Source: Neoarius graeffei
Taxonomy: Eukaryota > Chordata > Actinopteri > Siluriformes > Ariidae
Direction of reading: 5' to 3'
Length of the DNA: 64,000 nt
NCBI RefSeq assembly: GCF_027579695.1
Contig: NC_083571.1
Coordinates: forward strand, 33,274,443-33,338,442
This document shows positions 52,174 through 63,829 of this stretch, in pieces (the stretch's first letter is position 1; every line of letters begins with the position of its first letter). A program made the translations under genes and the position numbers. The notes below the pieces were generated by a model, which was not told the origin of the DNA, did not search any database, and worked only from the letters and a program-made list of their open reading frames with translations.

Positions 52174-53581
52174 TAGGGGTCGACCGATAATCGGCCTGGC
52201 TGATATATCGGGCCGATATTCTGCATTTTTAGGGTTATCAGTATCGGCCATAATTTCCACCGATATGCCGATAACATGCCTTTTTGCAGCCATTTCGTTC
52301 CTAACGTGACTGTCACTGCACGTCCTTTCCTGCACTCGCCTCTGAGTTCAACAACACGGTCCTGCCCACCACAACATCTGATTTGTTTGGCACAAGAGAT
52401 ATAGCCAATCGACACGTGTAGCTAAACGCTGTGAACTGTTTCAAGGTGGCCATATGGGCACTCGGGCAGAAGCAGATCCCACTTCAAGGTAAGGACACGC
52501 TGCTTTTCCCGCAATAAGTCACAAACACACAAGTTGCAAAAGCACAACATCATTATATGTTTACATTCTTCATCTACTACTCGTTTAAAAATTGTCCATT
52601 TGCATCTGTGTAGCCAGGCAAACTTAGCTTACGGAAGGAAGCACTTGAATTAGCCTACAACCAACTAGTCTCGCTGAAACTACATGTAATGTTGTCCATA
52701 GTAAGCAGTCCCCAGCATAACGTAGGCTGCAGTCATTTTTAAATCCCCGTCTGGAAACGTGAATGTGTCAGTAGTTCTACTTGAACAGTAGAATGACAGC
52801 CATACAGAGAGGTGGTCAAGGGAAGACGAAATAAAACGTAGTGTTTGTGTTCTGTAGGCTAGCGCAAGCCTACTGGCTATTTGTTATGGTGATGAGTAAA
52901 CTTCATGACGTGACTCGTGCTCAAAAAGCGCATTGCATTTGTATATGAGGTAACTTTATAAAGCGCTATTTGAACATTTAAACAAGCCAGGTGTGACTAG
53001 TATTTATAATTCTTGCGCAAGTGATTTCTCCTCGCTAGCGCTTCTGATTCGGAAAGCGATATACTCTTAAAGGAGCAGCCACTCCTAATAGGGAGTGATA
53101 GCCTACTTTATGTTTGATTTTACTTTTTAAAAAAATGCTGCAGGCAGCTCCCTACACTTGATTTGTTATTTAAAAACTACTTGACGTTGGTAAGTCTTAC
53201 TTAGTTCTTAGTATAAAAGAATCCAGAGTGTATTTTCATTTATTTTCCACTGAAAATGGTGAGCTGTAATATAGTAGGGAGTGATTTATTTTTTTATTGG
53301 TGAATATTTATTTTATTATTATTTTATTTCTCATTTTATTCTAACTAATGTTTGACTTTATTGTACAAATGCTGCTGGCATCTCCCTGCACAAAATTTCA
53401 TGTTCAATTTTACAATTAAACATACATTTCATGGATATGAAGGTCTGTGTCAGTGTGTGCCATGTTTAATTTCATGTGAATTATAATGTTTACATTTATC
53501 GGTTGCACATATCGGTTATCGGCATCCCAATTCCATAATTATCGGTATCGGCCCTGAAAAAAACATATCGGTCGATCCCTA
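52174..53581. mobile_element. non-autonomous hAT-type element, TAGGGGTCGACCGATA ends, perfect 8 bp TSD
   Basis: TAGGGGTCGACCGATAATCG at the left is mirrored by CATATCGGTCGATCCCTA at the right. ATCGG words repeat in both subterminal regions. GTTTTTAG at 52166-52173 and 53582-53589 is the target duplication. 1408 bp without a coding signal. Confidence 0.93.
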
Positions 53582-53589
53582 GTTTTTAG

Positions 53590-55370
53590 AATGCACACAC
53601 TGTAAGTTACGATAAGGCATAATAAGGGCTGTCCTGTGCAAGGTAATAAACATGGAGCGTAATGAGCTGAGACATATACCATGGTTATCCCACTGTTTAT
53701 TAACTGTGTCAACCCACCAACATTCCCACCATATTTGCACAGATTGTTTTCTGAGGCTCTTCTTTGTTTTGTTTGGCCTCTTCCTGTCTGTTCCAGCTCT
53801 AATCAGGCTTCTCCCACTGAGCTGGCTTGACCACTATCCCATAGTAAATATGATTTGTTTTCATCATCTCCATGTCCCTATTCATTACACACTCTTATTG
53901 TGTTTGTCGACACCAATATTAAAAGACCAGTGCCCTCGTAATTGACACACAACAGATCAGTAAGGTTTAGCTTGAATACACAAAGCATTAAATGTTGTGT
54001 GCATGCTAAGTGTTTGCAACACAACAGCATTAAATGTTGTGTGCATGATAATGTGCATGCTGTGTCAAAGACATTCGTTTTATTACTCTGCACTGTGATA
54101 ATTAGCCTTTGTTGGTTTTATTTTGGGTCTCAGACTGGCCGGCTCCATGTGCACTGGAGGAGAACGGGGCTTGAGGGCAGCATGATAAGCAGTGTGATCA
54201 TAAGACCAGGCGTGTGACAGGAAAGTTATGAAATGCAGTTGTACTGTATTGTGCTAGAGCCAGGTGAAGCTTCATTCACTTTCACACTGACTTAGAAAAC
54301 ACTGGCATCCAAACATTAATGCTATATTTAAAAAAAAAAATCAGTATTGTGATGTACTGTATTAACATCTATAGAAATAACTTTTGACATGTAATTAAAT
54401 ATTGTGGCATAAAAAAAGTGTTGCAAAAGTACTGACAATATTCACAATTGTCAAAGAATAGTGTTTTTTTTTTTTTTTTTGTAATTTATCCCTTTTTTTT
54501 TTTTTTGCCAAATGTTTCCACCAATTCCCACCCACCAGACAGGTCTCTCCCTATCATATTACAGTTACCAGCCAGCTAAGGTGAAGGCTATCACGTGCTT
54601 CCTTTAAGGCACATGATGCCAGCTGACTGCATATTTTTCAAAATAGGAATGGAGTAACACACTTGGAGAAAAGTGCTATCCGCCCACTTCCGTATGCATG
54701 AGCCCACAGATGCCTGTGATTTACGTATTATGATGGTGTATTAGAACCACAGTTGTAAAAGGGTAATATTCCAAGAAAATAATTTATGAGAAAAACCTCA
54801 GATATTCTCTGAGATGAATTTGCGAGAAAAAGAATCAGAAATTCTGAGATTAAATAGTCACAAAGAACATCACGCTCCTAATTTGCAATCCATGGCTGAG
54901 CGAACGACGCTAGGCACACGCCAACATTTCATTTCCATATCATGAAAGGTGTCTAACATCTTGGCATCATTATATAACTTGAATATATAATTTTGTTTTA
55001 TCATAGTGAGGAGCTACAGTCATGTCTTTTAGCCCATATATTAATTCAATAATCCATCCTTTATATATTTCTGAGTGAGAATCCAGGCCTCAGAAGAAGT
55101 TTTTGCTTTTTTTTTTTAATATAAAAAAAATTTCTGAAATATCTTGTCAAAATATCTTGGCTTAGTATATGTTAGCTAGCTAGCTAGCTTTAGCTGTGGC
55201 TATTATGGACATTTTAAAACAATGTAAACAAAATTCTGTCAGAATTCCTGTCAGCTTTGCTTGTGTTAGCTTGCTGGCTAAGAAAAAACGTGGAAATGCA
55301 GGATTCCTTCTTCTCTTTGAAGACTTTGTGTATATCAAAATCCTTCTAAAATCTGTATAAAAAGTTGTTT
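53590..55370. other. no recognisable gene or element
   Basis: Contains a short direct repeat AGCATTAAATGTTGTGTGCATG (at about 53984 and 54027), poly-T tracts near 54463-54505 and a TAGC tetramer run near 55170. Otherwise unique. Confidence 0.45.
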
Positions 55371-55673
55371 TATTTCCTGCGTTCTATTTAGTGTTCATAT
55401 TAAAAATGTAATGTGTACTCAAGGTTTAACTGTTGACCTATGACTAATTCTAGACATCTTTGATGGTTTCCCAATGGGATTCACGGTTTGATTTGGGATT
55501 TGGCTTTGAATCCTGGATGTATTTGATGTTTTCCCAGCAGAATGCAAAGTGGGGCACTGTGGCTTCCCAATTGGAATCAGGATATTTACTCTTGAATCTT
55601 GTCCCATCCAAAGTCTTTCATTCACAGACCATCTGTTAAACATTTAGGACTCACTACATTGGGATATCAGAAC

Positions 55674-56946
55674 TAGGGATGTTAACCGATGACCGTTTGA
55701 CCGAATCAACGTCAACCGGTTAACTTTTTTTTGGTTGTCGGTTAAAAAAAAAAAATTCAATCGTTTTGAAGCTGCCAATTTTGGAGCGGAGAACCTGGAA
55801 TTCCGTATTGTAAATGCTTGGGGTATGCCATACGGTGTAAGGACGACAGCTGACAAATCAGAAACACCCATTCAGTCATGTCCCGCCCTCCCGCCCCAGT
55901 TAAAGACAGCTGACAAATCAGAAACACCCATTCAGTCATGTCCTGCCCTCCCGCCCCAGTTAAAGACAGCTGACGAATCAGAAACACCCATTCAGTCATG
56001 TCCCGCCCTCCCGCCCCAGTTAAAGACAGCTGACAAATCAGAAACACCCATTCAGTCATATCCCGCCCCAGTTAAAGACAGCTGACAAATCAGAAACACC
56101 CATTCAGTCATGTCCCGCCCCAGTTAAAGACAGCTGACAAATCAGAAACACCCATTCAGTCATGTCCCGCCCAGCTGCCACTCAGCGAAAGAAAAGTGTA
56201 GACACAGGCTTTTTCGCTTACAAATTACTATTCTGTTTTTTTTTAAATTATTATTAGAAGGCACATGGAGTTTAGTCCTGCCTTGGCCAGTGCATTCTGA
56301 AAGTATGTTTCGGTCTGTAGCCAACAATGCATGTTATTGCAGATCATATCTCTCCACACAAACTAAAGACGCAGATGCCGACTTTTTTTTTTTGAATCGT
56401 GCAGATCCGTTTTTTTTTGGGGGGGGGGGAGCATTGGAGTGTCTGATTGTAATTTCAAGGTGGATTCTGTATTAAAATTACTAAATAGGCGGGTGCCGTT
56501 GCAGTCCATGAGGCGTGGGGTGTGTGGGAGGAGGGCAGTGGATCGGGGGGCTGCGTGCGTTTGCGTGGAAGCTGCGCACTCAGTTTATTAAATTGTACGT
56601 TAAATTTTGCGCGGCTTCGGCGCGGGCGTGTGCGGCTTTCTGATTTGCTGTTTTCTTCTCGTGCTTGTACTTCCTGTGTTTCGTGGACTGTGGTGGCATT
56701 TGCTTATATGCAGAATTTGCTTTGATGAAGTTGTGGTCGGACGCTCCAACGCCCCCCCCCCCGGGAAAGGAAGCTCGGATCTGCGCGATTCAGCTGTGGA
56801 GAGGGCGGCATCTGCCAAAAGGCGCGCCGTTTGCATCCCTGTAATAATTCCAATTCTAGAATTTTAAACTCATAGGTTAACCAACTTTAACCGGCTAATG
56901 AGGCTCGGTGGTCGGCCAAGATTTTTTTTAGTTTTCGCCATCCCTA
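55674..56946. mobile_element. non-autonomous hAT-type element, TAGGGATG ends, perfect 8 bp TSD
   Basis: TAGGGATG at the left is mirrored by CATCCCTA at the right. Subterminal AACCGGTTAA and TTAACCGGCTAA match. ATCAGAAC at 55666-55673 and 56947-56954 is the target duplication. It holds the 60 bp tandem repeat and no recognised transposase. Confidence 0.92.
55848..56175. repeat. tandem repeat, 60 bp unit, about six copies
   Basis: Units begin GACAGCTGACAAATCAGAAA and end CCCGCCCCAGTTAAA. The first units are exactly 60 bp, and the last two are shortened within the CCGCCCTCC stretch. The 20-codon period keeps reading frames open on both strands. Spacing is not CRISPR-like because unit and spacer are not distinct. 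Confidence 0.95.
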
Positions 56947-57304
56947 ATCAGAACAGAACACATTTCTATTGGTTCCTCGTGATTTTGTAATGGTTATTAT
57001 TGTTGTTTCCTGTTTCTGTTGATCTTAAAACCTGTGTACTAACAGTTTAAAATGTGATGTGACCAATTCTAGATGTGTTGGATTGGTTTCCGATGGGATT
57101 TGTAGTACTGTATTTAACTTTGAAACGAGATGTTTGATGGTTTTTCCAATGAAATTCATGATATTTAGCACTGAATCCAAGAGATATCTGATGTTATTTT
57201 CAATGGAAGTGAAAGTGGGACACTAGGTTGTCCAATGGGACTTAGGTGTAATGATGTTTACTCCTAGTTGAAAAAACAGTCAAACATATCTTCATACAAA
57301 AGTC

Positions 57305-57670
57305 TCATCTCATTATCTCTAGCCGCTTTATCCTGTTCTACAGGGTCGCAGGCAAGCTGGAGCCTATCCCAGCTGACTATGGGCAAAAGGCAGAGTACAC
57401 CCTGGACAAGTCGCCAGGTCATCACAGGGCTGACACATAGACACAGATAACCATTCACACACACATCTACGGTCAATTTAGAGTCACCAGTTAACCTAAC
57501 CTGCATGTCTTTGGACTGTGGTGGAAACTGGAGCACCCAGAGGAAACCCACGCGGACACGGGGAGAACATGCAAACTCCACACAGAAAGGCCCTCACCGG
57601 CCACAGGGCTTGAACCCAGACCTTCTTGCTGTGAGGCGACAGCACTAACCACTACACCACCGTGCCGCCC
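57305..57670 (-). mobile_element. SINE family A with 13 bp TSD
   Basis: TCATACAAAAGTC at 57292-57304 and 57671-57683. Full length, and close to the copy at 36301. Confidence 0.94.
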
Positions 57671-58179
57671 TCATACAAAAGTCATCTTTGAAATCTATAA
57701 GACTCTTTATATTGTATTGTGGGAACAGAAAGATGTCCTGTTTTCCTAGTGGCTCTGTGATGGTTAGTAATGTTATTTACTGTTTTCTATTTGGTGCTGA
57801 AATTAAAAATGCAATGTATTCACGTGTTTCATATCTTCATTTTAACATCATCTGAAAATAGGAACGGTTTCTGTTGGTTCCTAGTGGTTTTGTGATGTAC
57901 TGATATTACAGCAAAATGGGTCCTAATGGTTTAAGAGGTTAATCCATAAATTTATTTTTTTTAAGGTTATTCCAAAAGTGTCCAATGGAATGTACTGGTT
58001 TTCTGATGGAATTCGTCATTTTCACATTTTCATGTTTAGAATCTGTCCCAGGTCACATGTTACATCATTACTAACCATAAGAGAACCACTAGGAACCAAC
58101 AGAAACCTTTCTCATTTTCATATAGTGTTCAGATCAAAGCACAAAGGGTCCCAGTAATTTGCCACATGACTAACTCTAG

Positions 58180-58560
58180 GGCGGCACGGTGGTGTAGTGG
58201 TTAGCGCTGTCGCCTCACAGCAAGAAGGTCCTGGGTTCAAGCCCCGTGGCCGGCGAGGGCCTTTCTGTGTGGAGTTTGCATGTTCTCCCCGTGTCCGCGT
58301 GGGTTTCCTCCGGGTGCTCCGGTTTCCCCCACAGTCCAAAGACATGCAGGTTAGGTTAACTGGTGACTCTAAATTGACCATAGGTGTGAATGTGAGTGTG
58401 AATGGTTGTCTGTGTCTATGTGTCAGCCCTGTGATGACCTGGCGACTTGTCCAGGGTGTACCCCGCCTTTCGCCCGTAGTCAGCTGGGATAGGCTCCAGC
58501 TTGCCTGCGACCCTGTAGAAGGATAAAGCGGCTAGAGATAATGAGATGAGATGAGATGAG
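58180..58560 (+). mobile_element. SINE family A, near-consensus, with 11 bp TSD
   Basis: ACTAACTCTAG at 58169-58179 and 58561-58571. Complete head GGCGGCACGGTGGTGTAGTG, boxes A and B intact, tail (GAGAT)n. A good reference copy for the family. Confidence 0.96.
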
Positions 58561-58841
58561 ACTAACTCTAGATGCTTCTACTGGTTTTCCAGTAGAACTC
58601 AATCCTGAGCGGCGTCAATCCCATTGAAAAAACATGAAATGCAATTACAAGTGTATCAGGTCACCAGAACGACCAGGAACCATTAGGAACTTGTGATGGT
58701 GACTGTTCCTATTTTCCATTAGGTGTTGAAATCAATATGTAATGGGTCTTAATGATGTTTCAATGGGATTCAAAGTTGTCTAGTGGGACACAATGGCTTT
58801 CCAAATCTTTTCATGATATTTGCATTGAATATGATCAATAT

Positions 58842-59200
58842 GGGCAGCACGGTGGTGTAGTGGTTAGCGCTGTCGCCTCACAGCAAGAAGGTCTGGGTTC
58901 GAGCCCCGTGGCCGGTGAGGGCCTTTCTGTGCGGTGTTTGCATGTTGCCTGTGTGGGTTTCCTCCAAGTGCTCCAGTTTCCACCACAGTCCAAAGACATA
59001 CAGGTTAGGCTAACTGGTGACTCTAAATTGACCGTAGGTGTGAGTGTGAATGGTTGTCTGTGTCTATGTGTCAGCCCTGTGATGACCTGGCGACTTGTCC
59101 AGGGTGTACCCTGCCTTTCGCCCATAGTCAGCTGGGATAGGCTCCAGCTTGCCTGCGACCCTGTAGAACAGGATAAAGCGGCTAGAGATAATGAGATGAG
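58842..59200 (+). mobile_element. SINE family A with 11 bp TSD
   Basis: ATGATCAATAT (58831-58841) and ATGATCGATAT (59201-59211), one mismatch. A short deletion follows GTTTGCATGTTGCC. Confidence 0.93.
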
Positions 59201-59674
59201 ATGATCGATATGATTCACAGGTCACTTGTTCCAGGTACTTTTTAACCATTAGAGAACCACACGCAACTGAGTGGGTAATGCTTCTCTTTTCAGCAGATCA
59301 GTGTTCTCGATTAGGCCCATATTTGATACAGCCAGCCTGCTTAATGAAGCCTGGCACTTTTTGAATCAGGTCAGTAATTAAAAAGTTTATCATGTCCTCT
59401 CATCTTTCTGTTTGTGTCCTAGAATGTGCACTGAGATTCAGAATGAGGAGCTACTGCCTCCTGTAGCACTCCAGTATCACACGTGTACTTTTGTCCTGGT
59501 TTCCTTTATACCTTCAGTTTATTTCATAACCTGAAAGAATTATTCTGCCATGGGCGCTGTGTGAGACCGCTGCCTCTCCAGTAGCTCTGTAGTTTTTAGC
59601 TCTTTAAACCTCTTTTTCCACCTTTTTTTACTTTTTTGCTCTTCTTACGAAGACAGTGTGTTTAACTATATAAC

Positions 59675-60690
59675 ATGGATATATTTAACTTTAACACACA
59701 ACCAGGAGCCAGTTTTCTCACTTATTCGAGAGAGGAGCTGCTGGCCCTGAAAACAATGGGACAAGCCAGGATACGACACCCCATCCCGGCTGACTGAGGA
59801 GGAAACCCAGAGGCTGCAAAGCTGGAGCTAAGCTAAAGGCTAGGCTAGCGGACAACCGGTGGCACTACAAACCATCCATTCCCTCCGTTATCATGGGGAA
59901 TGTGAACTCGCTGCCGAATAAAGTCGACAAGCTATCCGCACTGAACAACCAGCGGATTTACCGGGAGAGCAGCTTATTTGTTTTTACGGAGACATGGCTA
60001 ACACACCTTGTACCGGATGCTAACGTGGACCTGCGGGGATTCACTGCTGTGAGGACCGACAGAGACACTAACACATGCGGGAAAAGCAAAGGTGGAGGAC
60101 TCATTTATGTTAACAACCGCTGGTGTAACCCGGGACATATCTCCATAAAGACAGTTTTATGTTGCCTGGACTTGGAGCTGCTAGCCGTTAGCCTGCGGCC
60201 ATATTATCTGCTGAGGGAGTTCAGTCACGTGATCACTATCTGTGTTTACATCCCTCCGAAGGCAGATGCAGCCGCTGCATGTGAGAGGATTCACTCTGTC
60301 ACAGCAAGGCTGCAGACACAGCACCCTGAGGCATTTATCATAATTTCTGGGGACTTTAATCGTGCTACTTTGGACTCTGGCTGCTTTTTACCAGGCTGTG
60401 GATTGTCCAACAAGGAACAACAGGACAATTGACTTCCTGTATGCTAATGTGAGGGATGCATACAGTGTCACACCCCTCCCCCCCACTAGGGAAGTCTGAC
60501 CACAACCTGGTTCTTCTACAGCCGAAGTACATCCCCCTGGTTCAAAGGCAGCCTGCAACAATTAGCTCCATCAGGAGGTGGTCCCCTGAAATGGAAGATG
60601 CCCTCAGAGACTGCTATGACATCACAGACTGGGATGTGCTGCTTAGCCCACACTGTGAAGACATAGAGGGGCTGATTACCTCAACTTCTG
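59675..60690 (+). pseudogene. LINE ORF, N-terminal and APE endonuclease part
   Basis: The ATG at 59675 gives MDIFNFNTQPGASFLTYSRE, with a stop after HPIPAD. From about 59890 another frame reads MGNVNSLPNKVDKLSAL, FVFTETWLTH, GFTAVRTDRD, GKSKGGGLIYVNNRW, VYIPPKADAA and IIISGDFNRATLDSG. Those are the Asn, Glu and GDFN motifs of AP-type endonucleases that nick target DNA. After a shift, GKSDHNLVLLQPKY gives the final SDH motif. The domain is complete in content but broken in frame. Confidence 0.85.
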
Positions 60691-60819
60691 TGTAGACATG
60701 GTCTCCCCCGCTAAGACTGTATGGTGTTGCCCTAATTATAAGCCATGGGTAACACAGGAAGTCAAAGCTGTCCTCAACAGGAAGAAGGCCGCCTTCAGGA
60801 GCAGGGATAGGGAGGCAAT

Positions 60820-62585
60820 GAAAGCAGGAGGTGAAACGCTGCATGAGGGAAGCTAAGGACAGCTACAGGAGAAATGTGGAGCAGAAGCTGAAGGAGAACA
60901 GCATGAGGGAGGTCTGGGAAGGTGTGAAAACCATCACAGGCCACAATACAAAGACCAGAGTTGTTGAGGGAGTAGTGGAGAGGGCGAACGAGTTGAATGA
61001 CTTCTTCAATCGGTTCAACCAGCCCACGTCCCCCCCACCCTCTCCCTCACTGTAGCCATCTCTCCTTCTTCCCTCAACACACCTTCCCCCAGTCATCACA
61101 GCAGCCCCCTCCTCCCCCACCTCAACACAGACTCCTCTATGCATTACTGCAGACCAGGTCAGAGGTCAACTGAGGAAGCTTCACCCCAGGAAAGCAGCAG
61201 GCCTGGACAAGGTGAGTCCACGACTACTGAAGACCTGCACTGCTGAACTGGGTGAACCACTCCAACGCATCTTCAACCTTAGCCTGTAGCTGGGGAGAGT
61301 GCCAACCCTCTGGAAGACATCATGCATCGTTCCATTTCCCAAAAAGAATCGGCCCAGCGAGCTGAATGACTTCCGACCGGTGGCACTCACTTCACATCTG
61401 ATGAAGACGTTGGAGCAGCTCTTCCTCAGCCTCCTCAGACCCCAGGTACAACATGCCCAGGACTGTCTGCAGTTTGTGTACCAGGCAGGTGTTGGTGTGG
61501 AAGACGCCATCCTCTACCTGCTACACCGAGCCCACTCGTATCTGGATAAGGGAAATGGCACAGTGAGGCTCCTCCTCTTGGACTTTTCGAGTGCCTTCAA
61601 CACCATCCAGCCCCTACTGCTTCAGGACAAACTGAACAGGATGCGAGTGGACCCCTGCCTGGTCACCTGGATCTCCAGCTACCTCACTGACAGGCCGCAG
61701 TACGTTAGGCTGAAGGACATCACATCTAACACTGTAATTAGCAGCACCGGAGCACCCCAGGGCTTGGTGCTGGCCCCTCTTCTCTTCACCCTGTACACTG
61801 CGGACTTCTGCTGCAACTCGGAGCTGTGTCACATTCAGAAGTTTGCCGATGACACAGCCATCGTTGGGTGCATCAGTGACGACAGAGAGGAGGAGTATAG
61901 GAGCCTGGTGAGGGACTTTGCTGTGTGGTGCAACAGGAACCATCTGCAGCTCAACACCTCGAAGATCAAGGAGCTGGTCATTGACTTTGAGAGGTCCAGA
62001 CCAAGGTCACAACCAGTTCTGATCAAGGGAGTCGAGGTGGAGGCTGTGGATTCCTACAAGTACCTCGGGCTGTGGCTGGACGGCAAGCTGGACTGGACTT
62101 ATAACACCAAACACTTGTACAGGAAGGGACAGAGCAGGCTATACTTCCTTAGGAAGCTGCAGTCCTTTAACATCAGCAGGAAACTCCTGTGGATGTTCTC
62201 TCAGTCTGTGGTCGTCAGTGTCCTGTTTTACACCGTGGTGTGCTGGGGGGGCAGCACATCCAAGAAGGACACATCCAGGCTGGACAAACTGATCAGGCGG
62301 GCCGGCTCTGTGGTTGGCATGAAGCTGGACTCTCTGGTGACGGTGGCAGAGAAGAGGTCTATGGACAAACTATTGAACATCATGGACGATGCCAGTCACT
62401 CTCTGCACACCGTCATCAGCAACCAGAGGAGCCTGTTCAGTGACAGAATGCTCCTTCCCAAGTGCAGGATGAACAGACTCAAAAACTCCTTTGTCCCTCA
62501 CGCCATCAGACTGTACAACTCCTCTCTGGGGGGAAGAGGGGTAACAGGAGGACGGAGGACGGGAAGGAGCAGTAGCCTAGCCTAA
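60820..62585 (+). pseudogene. LINE ORF, reverse transcriptase and C-terminal part
   Basis: The piece KRCMREAKDSYRRNVEQKL and KTRVVEGVVERANELNDFFN is followed by a stop at 61053-61055. After a proline-rich linker and KLHPRKAAGLD, a long frame opens at about 61299: SELNDFRPVALTSHLMKTLE, RLLLLDFSSAFNTIQP, STGAPQGLVLAPLLFTLYT, FADDTAIVGCISDD (catalytic FADD), YKYLGLWLDGKLDW and VVVSVLFYTVVCWGG. It ends at 62585. The RT and C-terminal regions are open over 428 codons. A TAG precedes this frame at about 61288. Confidence 0.87.
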
Positions 62586-62845
62586 CAATAAGCAATACCG
62601 GACAATGTGCAATATAAAGTGCAATATTTTTCCTGCTCCCCCCCCCCCCCCCACACACACACACTTGCCCTAACCCCACTTCTCCCCCCTTTCCCCCCTC
62701 CCCCTTCCTCTCTTCCCCATAACTTATTCTTTTATATTTGTATATGTAAATACCACTGACGTGCAGGGCCTCACCGGTCATCAACCAGCCATCATGAGAT
62801 GTAATGAATGTAAATAATGATAACAATAAAGATTTGTCCAATCAT

Positions 62846-63330
62846 CTGTGCTATATATGCCATTTCTGTATGATTCAAATAATTTCAATCATTTTTGCGA
62901 TCAAAATCGCCGTATTTGCCTATTTCCTATTCAATTGCAGCGAATATGCAGCGAAGTGAGGCAGCACCAAGCCGTGCCTCACGTCAGATTGCGCAATCCC
63001 TTGTTAACTGGGTTGAGCACGTGCCTTTTGCTTACTCTGTGTATGCTACCAACGTAATGCTGTATTAAAATGTTTTTTATACATTGTAGACATGTGTATA
63101 ATATGTCCTCACTTTCCTTAAAGTATGTAATGTTTTCTACATATGTGTATCACTTATTTAGCGTTAACAATTTGACATAAAGCTGCACTGAAAAGACATG
63201 AGGTGAGGCAGGCAGTAGCTCTGCCACAACGCAGAGGGTGTACGTGAGCTCAGTTATTCTTGTTTGGTGGTTGCTTGTTTGGTGGTCACGTAAAGTTTAA
63301 TTTGGACTGTTGTTGGCTTGTTCCGATTGA
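62846..63330. other. probable 5' part of a hAT element; ends not identified
   Basis: AT-rich with GTGAGGCAGCACCAAGCCGTGCCTCAC near 62957 forming a short inverted pair, and GAGGTGAGGCAGGCAGTAGC near 63201. It lies directly upstream of the transposase start at 63340. Confidence 0.4.
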
Positions 63331-63339
63331 CTGCAACAA

Positions 63340-63813
63340 TGGAGGATGTAATAACTCAACTGAAAGGTTTCTCAAAGTTGGACTTTCAAGGAAAACGGGA
63401 CATGATAAAGAATGGACGGCCGACGCTGGAGCTAAAGGAATTACTTCAAAGGACTGGGCAGAAGATAACCCGATTGTTTCAAAGTGAGTGGTATAACCGA
63501 AAAGAGTGGCTGTACTACAAGAAACCGCCTTTTCTGTTATCCCTGTCTCTTGTTCTCAACCAGTGACAATGTCTGGACTAACATGGGATTTTGTGACTTA
63601 AAAAACCTACCAAGAAGCCTCCTGAAACATGAATGCTCAGCTACTCACGTTCAAAGCCAAATTGCTTTAAAAACTTTTGGGACTTCTCGAATAGATGTGG
63701 CTTTGAATGAACAGCACCGGCTAAACATTAGCATGCACAACGCTAAGGTGAAGGAAAACCGAGAGATCTTAAAATATCTCATTCATGCAACCTGCTTCTT
63801 AGCCAAACAGTAA
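63340..63813 (+). pseudogene. zf-TTF (ZMYM1-like) hAT transposase, N-terminal part, cut by window edge
   Basis: The ATG near 63340 reads MEDVITQLKGFSKLDFQGKR, DMIKNGRPTLELKELL and FQSEWYNRKEWL. Near 63510 the frame shifts to RNRLFCYPCLLFSTSDNVW, CDLKNLPRSLLKHECSATH and ALNEQHRLNISMHNAKVKEN. This is the zf-TTF finger with the CYPC and H..S..H words typical of ZMYM1/ZMYM5-like transposases. The piece stops at 63811-63813, where GTAAAG could be a splice donor. The catalytic part would lie beyond the window. One frameshift suggests a pseudogene. Confidence 0.75.
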
Positions 63814-63829
63814 AGGTAAGACCAGTGTT

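Larger units (their letters stand above)
55374..59250. repeat. degenerate tandem array, unit roughly 330-390 bp, split by later insertions
   Basis: Recurring phrases in the same order: GACTAATTCTAGACATC (about 55440), GACCAATTCTAGATGTG (57060) and GACTAACTCTAGATGC (58561); TTCCCAATGGGATTC, TTTTTCCAATGAAATTC and TTTCAATGGGATTC; GTGGGACACTAGGTTGTCC and GTGGGACACAATGGCTTTCC; TTCTATTTGGTGCTGAAAT and TTTCCATTAGGTGTTGAAAT. After subtracting the hAT and SINEs the spacing is about 350 bp. Units are highly diverged. Confidence 0.6.
59550..62845 (+). mobile_element. L2-like LINE, near full length, degenerate ORF
   Basis: A leader beginning near GGGCGCTGTGTGAGACCGC is followed by a single long coding region and a 3' UTR. 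The UTR has a C-run and (CA)n at about 62640-62665, then AATGATAACAATAAAGATTTG. The coding part is broken by several stops and shifts. Same clade as 19746-21640 but a different family. Confidence 0.85.

Noticed and set aside
55848-56175. CRISPR-like array
   Set aside because: Contiguous 60 bp tandem units without distinct spacers, inside a hAT-type element of a vertebrate genome.
62757-62775. A hAT terminus suggested by GACGTGCAGGGCC, similar to 43836-43848
   Set aside because: In the first element GACGTG is the target duplication and not element sequence, so the resemblance is coincidental. The stretch fits the LINE 3' UTR.
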